A DNA stretch of 64,000 nucleotides, from positions 1 to 64,000 of the forward strand of contig JARGGH010000013.1 of NCBI GenBank assembly GCA_029210945.1, in the 5' to 3' direction. The notes under the pieces are model-generated. The model searched no databases. It was given only the letters and a program-made list of their open reading frames with translations, and was not told the origin of the DNA. A program made the translations under genes and the position numbers. This stretch comes from Anaerolineales bacterium. Its GTDB lineage: Bacteria > Chloroflexota > Anaerolineae > Anaerolineales > E44-bin32. Positions 18,791 through 26,953 of this stretch are shown one piece after another (within the stretch, counting starts at the first letter, position 1; each line of letters starts with the position of its first letter).

Positions 18791-20239
18791 CTACGCTGAA
18801 TTCACAGCCCGGGCGATGATCGCGTCAAGCTCGCCTTCGAGATCAGCGGGCAGTGGCTCTGACTGGTGAGATTGCAGGATGTCTTCCAAACGTGCCGCCG
18901 CCCGCGTGCGCAGTGTCTGCGAGCCGCTCGAAGTCCATGTTTCGTGATTCTGGCGGTTGAATAGATCGGGATACCAGTCCTCACGGAAATGAGCATGCGT
19001 ATGATCGGCGGCCAGGAAATCGTCATCCAACCCGACCTGGTCGATGACATCCAGGGCCAACGTTTCCTCGTCCACATCGACGTGCTGCATGAACCGTTTA
19101 ACCCACGCGATCATCTCATCGGCCATCACGATCATCTCCAGTGAGTTCGTCAGGCCGCCTTCAAGATAACCGACGTCGTGAACGAGGTGCGATCCAGCCA
19201 TCGTCTCCAATAGCAGTGAAAAAGCCGCTTCCGCCGCCGCCTGTTCATCGGGCTGTTTCGAGTCCGAGGCGCCTCCCAATCCGAAGATCGGCAGCCCGTA
19301 GTAATGCGCCATCTCAACGCAGAGCACTCGGTTCTCAGGGGCGGCGTACACATCCAGCATCGAGCGCATATCGAGCATGTCCTGTGTGCCCCCGGAGAGG
19401 ATCACGGGCGCACCTTCCCGTTTGAGCTGCGCCAGCACAAGCCCGGCCAGCTCGCCCGCATTGGCATACGCCACCGCCCCGGCCGGGGTAATAGGACCGC
19501 TGGCGCCGCGCAGCACAACCGGCGTGTACGTCGTTGGCAGATCTTTTTCCGCCATAAACAGCAGTTTCTGAAGCGCTTCTTCGTTGTGGACAAGCGGTGC
19601 CGTCACGTTGATGTAGAGCGCAATTAACGGTTTCTCACGCAGCGCCCCGGCGCCACCCCTCACGCGTTCCGCCATCTCCACTGCATGGATGCAGCCCTCA
19701 AACTCGTTCGTCACGAACAGGATCGGTTTAAGCGTATTGGTCAGCATGGCATGCATCTGATAAAGATCGGCGTGTTCCTGCGGTTTGTCCCCCGCCAGGT
19801 TCAACGACATGACGAAGTCAATATGTTCCAGGGCGTCGCAAACACGGATCCCCTCGACGATATCCTGAAGCATGCCGGGGCGCCTCTCGCCGGTCCGGAA
19901 ATCGATCACATTGGGGCAGTCTGACCCCGGCCCATAAAACACGTTGTAATCCTCCAGCGGCATGACCGCCTCGCCTTGCCGGTTGAAGAGCGTGACGCTT
20001 CTGGGTGCGACCTCCAGTGCCCACTCAACAAGCCCGGGCGGGATCCGGACACGGTTGCCTTCGGTAACTGAAGCACCTGCCTCCCTCAAGAGGTCCACGG
20101 CTTCCTTGAGATGCAGCCTCACGCCTGTCCTTTCAAGAATTTCCAGGCTCGCAGCATGAATCCGGGCCAGCTGTTCATCCGATAGTTTTCGGAAGAATGG
20201 GCCACCTCCGGGACGTTGAACGGTGTCTTCAGCGGGCAT
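18791..20239 (-). CDS. MttB-family (COG5598) methyltransferase, copy 1
   Basis: A 482-residue member of the trimethylamine methyltransferase superfamily, TIM-barrel enzymes that move a methyl group from a methylated amine to a corrinoid protein. Signatures are ASLEILERTGVRLH near residue 35, GPGSDCPNVIDFRTGERR near 107, SDSKQPDEQAAAEA near 325 and HDVGYLEGG near 350. No amber codon interrupts it, so it belongs to the non-pyrrolysine branch (known members act on glycine betaine, proline betaine or carnitine). The ATG at 20239 follows GGAGAG; the longer 616-codon frame runs into the divergent gene's leader. Divergent to the racemase-like gene. Confidence 0.9.
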   Translation of the reverse strand: MPAEDTVQRPGGGPFFRKLSDEQLARIHAASLEILERTGVRLHLKEAVDLLREAGASVTEGNRVRIPPGLVEWALEVAPRSVTLFNRQGEAVMPLEDYNVFYGPGSDCPNVIDFRTGERRPGMLQDIVEGIRVCDALEHIDFVMSLNLAGDKPQEHADLYQMHAMLTNTLKPILFVTNEFEGCIHAVEMAERVRGGAGALREKPLIALYINVTAPLVHNEEALQKLLFMAEKDLPTTYTPVVLRGASGPITPAGAVAYANAGELAGLVLAQLKREGAPVILSGGTQDMLDMRSMLDVYAAPENRVLCVEMAHYYGLPIFGLGGASDSKQPDEQAAAEAAFSLLLETMAGSHLVHDVGYLEGGLTNSLEMIVMADEMIAWVKRFMQHVDVDEETLALDVIDQVGLDDDFLAADHTHAHFREDWYPDLFNRQNHETWTSSGSQTLRTRAAARLEDILQSHQSEPLPADLEGELDAIIARAVNSA

Positions 20240-20443
20240 GTCGACTCTCCATTTTGACCGGTTTATCCCACCAGTATAAACTAGGTTTCTCTGGATCCAG
20301 GGGGGCACAGTGCGTTGTCTATGATATTCGCGTGAGGAAATGACTTCCCCGTGACCGGCAGGCTTCCGGGGACCAATTTCTTCCCTGACCCGGGGATTCA
20401 AAAAGACCAGCCAGCACCCTGTATATCCTGGAGGAGGATCGCT
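20240..20443. promoter_or_regulatory. Divergent promoter region, mttB copy 1 and racemase-like gene
   Basis: This 204-base gap separates two genes reading outward, so it must contain both promoters. An AT-rich core (ACCAGTATAAACTAGG, about 20270-20286) offers a possible -10 element. No operator was recognised. The arrangement suggests common control of the two units. Confidence 0.4.
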
Positions 20444-21229
20444 ATGCACCAGAATCGGGATACGGGCATCAACCACATCAAAGCCCGCAAAGATCACCGC
20501 TGTTACGGCATGGGGCTTGGAATCATCATCCTGGATGACGTCTACCCGGGCTTTCCGGGAGACGTACGCAACGCGAGCGCGTTCCCCTTCCCTGTCCAGT
20601 ACGAGATCGTCGAGGGGGTCGATATCTGGAAATTGGTCCATGAAGCTGACAAATCGCCATGTCTGGAGCCCATCCAGATCGCGGCGAGAAAGTTAGAGCG
20701 GATGGGCTGCCGGGCGATCGCCGCCGAATGCGGCTATTTCGCCTACTTCCAGAAGGATATCGCCGGCTACGTCGAGATCCCGGTCTTCATGTCCAGTCTG
20801 CTGCAGGTCCCTTTCGCACAGCAGTTGATCGGGCCGGAGCGTGTCGTCGGGATTCTGGCTGCCCGGAAAGCGCAGCTTCTCCCCGAACACCTGGAGGCGG
20901 TAGGGATCCAGCCCGGCAGCAATTATGTGCTCGCCGGCGCCGAGGACGATGGGCGCTGTCCCGAGTTCGAGAATCTGTGGTATGCCCCGGTGCGCCCGGA
21001 CCCGCCCCAAGCTTTCTACGACAAAGCCGAAAAGGAGTTCCTCGAGGTTGCCATCGAGTTTTTCGAAGCACATCCGAACATGGGTGCGATGATGCTTGAG
21101 TGCACGGGAATGCAGCCATTCGCGCGTGCAATCCAACGCGAAATCGACATCCCTATCTTCAGCTGGGGTACGCTGTTGGATTACGCATATTCGGTTGCTG
21201 TCCACCGTGATTATTACGGGCATGTCTGA
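20444..21229 (+). CDS. Asp/Glu racemase-like protein
   Basis: A 261-residue protein resembling the aspartate/glutamate racemase superfamily. Signatures are GIIILDDVYPGFPGDVR near residue 23, the first cysteine in AAECGYFAY near 92, MSSLLQVP near 115 and the second cysteine region MLECTGMQP near 213, arranged like the two-cysteine active site of the superfamily. Start 20444 has GGAGGAGG upstream. It is followed 50 bases later by an alcohol dehydrogenase and is divergent from mttB copy 1. It may racemise or cleave a substrate of the methyltransferase pathway, but the reaction is not predictable. Confidence 0.75.
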   Translation: MHQNRDTGINHIKARKDHRCYGMGLGIIILDDVYPGFPGDVRNASAFPFPVQYEIVEGVDIWKLVHEADKSPCLEPIQIAARKLERMGCRAIAAECGYFAYFQKDIAGYVEIPVFMSSLLQVPFAQQLIGPERVVGILAARKAQLLPEHLEAVGIQPGSNYVLAGAEDDGRCPEFENLWYAPVRPDPPQAFYDKAEKEFLEVAIEFFEAHPNMGAMMLECTGMQPFARAIQREIDIPIFSWGTLLDYAYSVAVHRDYYGHV

Positions 21230-21279
21230 TCCATCTCGTTCAGCTGATGATGATTAACAAACGGTAGGGAGCGAAGGTC

Positions 21280-22311
21280 ATGAAAGCAGTTCGATTAATC
21301 AAGCCGGGACAGCCGCTGGAGATGCAGGAAATCCCGCTCCCGGAGCCTGGCCCAGATGACGTGCTCGTAAAGGTCAAGGCTGCCGGGATCTGCCACTCCG
21401 ACGCGCATTACCGCGCTGGCATCTCACCGGTGCAACCGCTGCCGTTGACGCTCGGTCACGAGGTTGCCGGTGTCGTTGAAGCCACCGGAGAAGCCGTCCA
21501 GCAATTCCAAACCGGAGACCGGGTTTGCCTGCACTATCTCGTAACCTGTGGTAAGTGCGCTTTCTGTCACCGCGGCAGCGAGCAATTCTGTGTGAATGGC
21601 TCAATGATCGGGAAATACCGTGATGGCGGTTACGCCGAATACATCCGCATCCCCGAACGGAGTCTCTTCCACCTTCCCGAGGAAATCCCTTTCGACCAGG
21701 GCGCCATCATGATGTGTTCTTCTGCGACCTCCTATCACGCGATCAATAAGGCGCGCCTCCAGGCTGGAGAGACAATCGCGGTGTTCGGTGTGGGCGGGCT
21801 CGGTATGTCCGCGATCCAGATCGCACTCGCAATGGGTGCCCGGCAGGTGTTCGCCGTTGATATCAACGCCTCCAAACTCAGCTTTGCGCAGCAGCATGGT
21901 GCCATCGCCATCAACGCGCGAGATTCCGATCCGGTAGAACAAGTCAAGCAACTGACCGGAGGCCGTGGAGTCGATGTCGCGCTTGAACTGATCGGTCTGC
22001 CAGGCACCATGCGGCAGGCCGTCGAATCGGTCGGGATATTTGGGCGGGTTGCGATGGTCGGCTTGAGCTCAGAAACGATCGAAATCGACCCATACAACGA
22101 ACTGTTGATGCGTGAAGCTGAGGTGATTGGCGTCGCCGATCACCTCGCCAGAGAGCTGCCGGCGTTGATCGAATTCGTCCGGACCGGAAAAGTGGATCTT
22201 TCCGGGGTGATCACAAGATCGATCCCCCTCGATGCAGAGATCATTAACGAAACGTTCGACGCACTGGACGATTACGTCGACATCGGAAGGGTTGTGATCA
22301 ATCCCTGGTGA
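21280..22311 (+). CDS. Zinc-dependent alcohol dehydrogenase (MDR family)
   Basis: A 343-residue medium-chain dehydrogenase. Catalytic zinc ligands are in GICHSDAHYRAG (Cys near residue 38) and GHEVAGVVEATG (His near 61); the structural zinc site CGKCAFCHRGSEQFC is complete near 92-106. NAD(P) binds at GVGGLGMSAIQIA near 171, and the Asp of AVDIN near 195 suggests NAD preference. It oxidises an alcohol or reduces an aldehyde. Its position behind the racemase-like gene suggests it handles an intermediate of the same pathway. Confidence 0.92.
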   Translation: MKAVRLIKPGQPLEMQEIPLPEPGPDDVLVKVKAAGICHSDAHYRAGISPVQPLPLTLGHEVAGVVEATGEAVQQFQTGDRVCLHYLVTCGKCAFCHRGSEQFCVNGSMIGKYRDGGYAEYIRIPERSLFHLPEEIPFDQGAIMMCSSATSYHAINKARLQAGETIAVFGVGGLGMSAIQIALAMGARQVFAVDINASKLSFAQQHGAIAINARDSDPVEQVKQLTGGRGVDVALELIGLPGTMRQAVESVGIFGRVAMVGLSSETIEIDPYNELLMREAEVIGVADHLARELPALIEFVRTGKVDLSGVITRSIPLDAEIINETFDALDDYVDIGRVVINPW

Positions 22312-22964
22312 CCGATGTTGATGCGGATAGGACTACCCGGCGGTACACAGTCACACAATAGCCGCATCATCTAGCGGCGGGGTGCACCAGAATGTCGAGT
22401 TTGTGAAATTTTTCTCGATTTGTCGCATGATCGCTTGGCATGCCTCTTTAATTATGCTACTATCGAACTTGCGATGAGGTTGTCTCGACATTAGGGTGAA
22501 CGTCATTGATCTTGCATAATCCACATCTGAAAACCCGATTTGATCACCCCGGGTCACTTTGACCGTTAGTTACGAAGTATCGTATTTACCGGTTGTTCAA
22601 CAAACATAACGTCGCATGATCATGAGGATGAAGCGAAAAACCCTCAGCAGCATGAGGCGGTTTAGCTGTATCCAGGCCAGGCGTCGATTATTCCCGTTTC
22701 TTAACCGAGAACGTGGACCGGCTGGCTCTGAGTTCCTATTTTCTTGGAAGCGCCCGCAAGATCCGGATTGCCGCTTGACTCCAAACCGCGCTTCAGAGTA
22801 TTCGCCAGGGCTACCAACCACTGGAGGTTGTTCGGATACCGAGCAATTACCTAATCGCATTTGAAATCTGGATCCAGGTTTTGAGAGGAGGGACGTTATT
22901 AACGCGATCGACCAACCAGAAATATCTCATCCAACAGTCAATGTAACCAAGGAGGATGTTAGAA
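22312..22964 (+). promoter_or_regulatory. Long leader with candidate promoter for the ABC transporter operon
   Basis: This 650-base stretch has no convincing gene. TTGGCA (22435-22440) and TACTAT (22458-22463) are separated by exactly 17 bases and make a plausible sigma70-type promoter. That would leave an untranslated leader of about 495 bases before the binding-protein gene, long enough for a structured RNA, though I recognise no known riboswitch. Start selection: GGAGG at 22951-22955 directly abuts the ATG at 22956, so the GTG at 22965 is the proper start. Confidence 0.4.
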
Positions 22965-24638
22965 GTGGAGAAACCTCGAGTAACGAAACGACAAATGGCG
23001 GAGACACACCCGGCCATCCCTGACGCATACGACAAGCTTGAACGCGGCATGATCAGCCGGAGAGAGTTCATGCGATTCGCAACGCTGCTGGGCATGTCGG
23101 CAGGTGCGGCCTCCTTCCTCGCAGCATGCGGCACGCCAGAAGAGGCACCCGGGGCCGGCGAAGCGCCGAGCGGGGAGATCAAACGCGGCGGGACCTGGAC
23201 ATCGTCGATGCAGCTGCAGCTGCTCGACCACCCCGCCCGCTTGTCATGGGTTGAGGGCGCCAACATCGTGCGCCAGATCAACGAATACCTGACGCTTACC
23301 GGGCCGGAGAACATCACGCGACCTTACCTGCTGGAACGCTGGGAGGCCAGCGATGATGTCAAGACCTGGGATCTCTATCTCAGGGAAGGCGTAAAGTGGA
23401 ACAACGGGGACGACTTCGTCGCTGATGATGTGATGTTCACCTTCGGCGAGTGGCTCAATCCCGACGTCGGCTCCTCGATGCTCGGCTTGATGTCTTATCT
23501 GAGCGGAATGCAGGACGTCGAAAAAGTGGACGACTATCACGTCCGCCTGCACCTTCAGTTTGGCGACATCGCCGTGCCCGAGCACCTGTTCCATTATCCG
23601 GCCGTGGTGCTGCACCGCGACTTTGAAGGCGATATCATCCGACAGCCCGTCGGAACCGGCGCCTTCACTTTGGAAGAGTATGCCGAGGGAGAGCGCGCGG
23701 TCTTCAAGCGCCGCGAGGATTACTGGCAGATGGGCGCCGATGGCGATCCACTCCCCTACCTCGATGAATTGATCTACGTCTCGACCGACAAGGACGCCGG
23801 CGTCGCCGCGCTGCAGTCCGGACAGGTCGATTCGCTCTACGATCCGCGCCCAACCGACTTCCAAGCTCTCCAGGGGGCCGAGGGGATCACCATCCGACCG
23901 GCCAGCACAGCACAGTGCCTGCTCGGCCGCATGCGTGTCGACCTCGAACCCTGGGATGATGTGCGCGTGCGCAACGCAATGAAACTCTCCCAGGATCGCG
24001 AGAAAATCCTGCAGTTGGCTTACTTCGGACAGGGCGACCTCTCGCTCGACGCGCATGTTGCCCCCGTCCATCCGGCCTACTGCGAGAAGGAGATCCCCGA
24101 ATATGATCCTGAAGCCGCACGCGCCCTGCTCGAAGAGTATGCTGCGGAGAAAGGCATCGACCTGCCCCTGAAGGTCACGCTTGCAACCAAGAATGACCAG
24201 GCAGAACCGGAGATCGCCCAGGCTCTCAAAGAACTCGCCGAACCGTCGGGCTTCGATATCCAACTCGACATCACCGAGCCCTCCGGCTACTGGGATCGCT
24301 GGACGGAGGTCGATCTGGGCATCACTTCCTGGACACACCGGCCTCTGGCTACAATGGTCCTGCCGCTCGCCTACACCGAAGAATCGATCGGCGCCTGGAA
24401 CGAGACGCGCTGGTTTGACACAGAGTTTGAAGGAATCCTCAGGGAAGCACAAGGTACGCTCGATGTCGAGGCACGGCGTGGCTTAATGTGCCAGATCGAG
24501 GACATCATGCAGGAACGCGGACCGATCTTCAACAGCTTCTGGAAGAGCGTGTGGAACGCGACGGCATCCGAGTTCAAGAATGTCAAGGCGCATCCAACCG
24601 CCTACGACTTGCTGTACGACGTCTGGAAGGACGTCTAA
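22965..24638 (+). CDS. Oligopeptide-type ABC transporter substrate-binding lipoprotein
   Basis: A 557-residue family 5 solute-binding protein. The N-terminus has a twin-arginine-type signal (SRREFMRFATLLGMS) ending in a lipobox LAAC, so it is probably Tat-exported and anchored as a lipoprotein. Mature sequence shows family features: YLLERWEASDDVKTWDLYL near 105 and VRVRNAMKLSQDREKIL near 330. Family 5 proteins bind peptides, nickel, opines or other small solutes. It begins an operon with two permeases, a fused ATPase and a CBS-ACT protein. Proximity to mttB genes makes a methylated amine or betaine a candidate ligand, by inference only. Confidence 0.92.
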   Translation: MEKPRVTKRQMAETHPAIPDAYDKLERGMISRREFMRFATLLGMSAGAASFLAACGTPEEAPGAGEAPSGEIKRGGTWTSSMQLQLLDHPARLSWVEGANIVRQINEYLTLTGPENITRPYLLERWEASDDVKTWDLYLREGVKWNNGDDFVADDVMFTFGEWLNPDVGSSMLGLMSYLSGMQDVEKVDDYHVRLHLQFGDIAVPEHLFHYPAVVLHRDFEGDIIRQPVGTGAFTLEEYAEGERAVFKRREDYWQMGADGDPLPYLDELIYVSTDKDAGVAALQSGQVDSLYDPRPTDFQALQGAEGITIRPASTAQCLLGRMRVDLEPWDDVRVRNAMKLSQDREKILQLAYFGQGDLSLDAHVAPVHPAYCEKEIPEYDPEAARALLEEYAAEKGIDLPLKVTLATKNDQAEPEIAQALKELAEPSGFDIQLDITEPSGYWDRWTEVDLGITSWTHRPLATMVLPLAYTEESIGAWNETRWFDTEFEGILREAQGTLDVEARRGLMCQIEDIMQERGPIFNSFWKSVWNATASEFKNVKAHPTAYDLLYDVWKDV

Positions 24639-24662
24639 CTCCTGGCCTCACCAGACTACAAG

Positions 24663-24696
24663 CAAGAGGCCCGGTTATCCCTGACCGGGCCTCTTG
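24663..24696 (+). terminator. Hairpin between binding protein and permease genes
   Basis: A perfect 13-bp stem (24663-24675 with 24684-24696) with an 8-base loop follows the binding-protein stop. Such intra-operon hairpins typically let the binding protein be made in excess over the permeases. Confidence 0.6.
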
Positions 24697-24713
24697 TCCA
24701 ATCGGAGTGAAAA

Positions 24714-26012
24714 ATGGCCCGTTTCATCATCCGGAGCATCATATCAACGATCATTACGATGCTGTTGGTCTCGATCGCGCTGTTCTTCTTGATCGAAGTC
24801 GGCAGCGGCGACATCTCGGTCAAGATCCTCGGCGTCTTTGCGACACCAGAGCAGCGCGCTTCATACCGCGCCCAGCTTGGATTGGACGCTCCGGCCTGGC
24901 AGCGCTATGTCGACTGGCTGATCGGAAATGATTGGCGCGCGGAACGAAAGGTCGGCTACCCGCTGGTGACCGCCACGAACCCCCAAACAGGCGAGCAGGG
25001 ATGGTGGGCAGACGTCGACGGTCAGCTCACGCGCTGGAAGATGGAAGAAGGTCAGCTGCTCACGCTCAAGCGCCAGGATGATGGCTCCAGCACGGCGCAT
25101 CTCTCCAGCGGCGGCTGGGAGGTCAACGAGGAAGGCCAGGAAGTCTTCTGGGGTGTCGACACGAAGAACAACGCCGTGCAGTGGATGCGCGGTGAGGGCG
25201 CAGAAGTCTGGGTGCTCACCAAGGCCGGCTTGCGCAAAGAGGGTGATGGGCCGCAGGTGTACATCCCACTGCGCAAGGGGCTCTTGCGGGGCGACCCGGG
25301 GATCTCACTCCAGTTTGGACGACCGGTTGCCGTGACATTAGTTCCCCGCATCCGAAATACGCTCGTCTTGGCCGGCGTCGCTTTTACGATCATCATGCCG
25401 CTGGCGCTCTTCCTGGGCATCCTGGCCGGCATCAACGAGGGCAAGCCCCTCGATCGGATTATCTCAATCACCTCCCTGGGTTTCACCGCAACGCCAGAGT
25501 TTGTCACCGGAATTTTTTTAATCATCATTTTCGGAATATGGCTTAAAGTGCTACCTGCGGTGGCGATCTTCACAAGCCCAAACGCGATCTTTGAAGATCC
25601 CACGCTGCTGGCGCTGCCGGTTCTCACGCTTACTGCCGTGGAGCTCGGCTACGTGGCGCGCATGACCCGCGCCAGCATGGTCGAGGTGATGGATTCACCC
25701 TATATCCGCACGGCGATCATCAAGGGGATGCCGAAGTGGCGCGTCGTGACAAAGCACGCCATCCGCAACGCGCTGATGGCGCCGATCACGATCATCATGC
25801 TGCATGTCAACTGGTTGATCGGGGGTCTCGTCGTGGTCGAGGTCATCTTCGGGTACCCTGGATTGGGATATTACATCTACCGATCTGCGATCTTCGGCGA
25901 CTACAACGCGATTGAAGCCGCCGCCATGGTCACGGTCGCGATCGCGATCCTGACGCGTTTGATCGGTGATCTGGCTTATACGCTGCTCAACCCACGCATC
26001 CGCTACGCCTGA
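24714..26012 (+). CDS. ABC permease, DppB type, with a large extracytoplasmic insertion
   Basis: A 432-residue inner-membrane permease. The first helix (residues 8-28) and following RASYRAQLGLD segment are typical of DppB. About 130 extra residues (roughly 75-200) then follow before GDPGISLQFGRPV and the five C-terminal helices. The insert is hydrophilic, rich in Trp and Gly (QGWWADVDGQLTRWK; VFWGVDTKNNAVQWM) and repeats a short strand pattern, so it may be a small beta domain outside the membrane. The EAA loop lies near residue 320. Co-transcribed with the next two genes. Confidence 0.9.
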   Translation: MARFIIRSIISTIITMLLVSIALFFLIEVGSGDISVKILGVFATPEQRASYRAQLGLDAPAWQRYVDWLIGNDWRAERKVGYPLVTATNPQTGEQGWWADVDGQLTRWKMEEGQLLTLKRQDDGSSTAHLSSGGWEVNEEGQEVFWGVDTKNNAVQWMRGEGAEVWVLTKAGLRKEGDGPQVYIPLRKGLLRGDPGISLQFGRPVAVTLVPRIRNTLVLAGVAFTIIMPLALFLGILAGINEGKPLDRIISITSLGFTATPEFVTGIFLIIIFGIWLKVLPAVAIFTSPNAIFEDPTLLALPVLTLTAVELGYVARMTRASMVEVMDSPYIRTAIIKGMPKWRVVTKHAIRNALMAPITIIMLHVNWLIGGLVVVEVIFGYPGLGYYIYRSAIFGDYNAIEAAAMVTVAIAILTRLIGDLAYTLLNPRIRYA

Positions 26013-26025
26013 TCAGGAGACTTCT

Positions 26026-26943
26026 ATGGCCGTTCAATCAATGACCACCAAACGCCAACCTTCCCGCTGGGAGAAGTTCTGGAACACCGCCTCAATCGTG
26101 TTCGAGTCGCGCGTCGCAACGGTCGGGATGAGCATCGTGTTGTTCTGGGTCCTGGTCGCGTTCATCTCACTGTTCTGGACCCCTTATGATCCAAACGCTT
26201 CCAACTTCACACAGAACCTCGGACCCAACACCACCAACCTGCTGGGCACCGATCACCTCGGTCGCGATATCCTCTCGCGGCTGATGCAGGGCACCCAGGT
26301 TATCCTGTTGAAGACTCGTTTACCGGGATCCGACATCTCCATCCCCGGCGGTGTCGCCATCTGGGGCGTCCTGGGCTCACTAAGCCTCGGCACATTGCTG
26401 GGCTTAAACGCCGGCTACCGGGGTGGTTGGTGGGATCAGATCATCATGCAGGTGCTCGACGCTCTGATCGCCTTTCCACGCATCGTTCTCTACCTGGTCG
26501 TCATCGCCGCCCTTGGACAGGGCGACCTTGTCGTGATCCTGGCGATCACAATCACAGGAGCGCCCGGGGTCGCACGACTGGTGCGCAGTCTGGCGTTGGA
26601 TATTAAGACGCGTGATTACATCCGCGCCGCCGAAACACGCGGCGAAAGTGTCTGGTACATCATGTTCCGCGAAATCCTTCCGAACGCACGCGGTCCGCTC
26701 CTGGTGGATGGTATGTTGCGCGTGGGTTACGCCATTTTCGCCATCGGCACGCTCGGCTTTTTAGGAATCGGGCTCCCGCCACCGGACCCCGACTGGGGCA
26801 ATATGGTCAACGAAGCACGCCGGAATATTTTCGCCAACCAGCTTGCGGTCATCTGGCCAGCAGTAGCAATCGCAAGCCTGGTCATCGGGCTTAACCTCTT
26901 CGCCGACGGTCTGCGCGAAGAGCTGACGCGCTACCAGAAGTGA
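26026..26943 (+). CDS. ABC permease, DppC type
   Basis: A 305-residue permease that pairs with the DppB-type protein. One N-terminal helix (about 32-55) is followed by the DppC signature LLGTDHLGRDILSRLMQGTQ near 80 and five further helices. The coupling loop DYIRAAETRGESVWYIMFRE near 205 contacts the ATPase. The segment between the signature and helix 2 (LPGSDISIPGG) is slightly longer than usual. Start 26026 follows CAGGAGA. It ends 10 bases before the ATPase start. Confidence 0.92.
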   Translation: MAVQSMTTKRQPSRWEKFWNTASIVFESRVATVGMSIVLFWVLVAFISLFWTPYDPNASNFTQNLGPNTTNLLGTDHLGRDILSRLMQGTQVILLKTRLPGSDISIPGGVAIWGVLGSLSLGTLLGLNAGYRGGWWDQIIMQVLDALIAFPRIVLYLVVIAALGQGDLVVILAITITGAPGVARLVRSLALDIKTRDYIRAAETRGESVWYIMFREILPNARGPLLVDGMLRVGYAIFAIGTLGFLGIGLPPPDPDWGNMVNEARRNIFANQLAVIWPAVAIASLVIGLNLFADGLREELTRYQK

Positions 26944-26953
26944 GGCAGGGTTG

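Noticed and set aside
20240-20641. N-terminal extension making mttB copy 1 616 residues long
   Set aside because: The extra codons are antisense to the start of the racemase-like gene, contain no family features, and a good ribosome-binding site precedes the ATG at 20239.
23244-24452. 402-residue open frame on the minus strand
   Set aside because: It is entirely antisense to the intact solute-binding protein gene and shows no recognisable motif; high GC produces such shadows.
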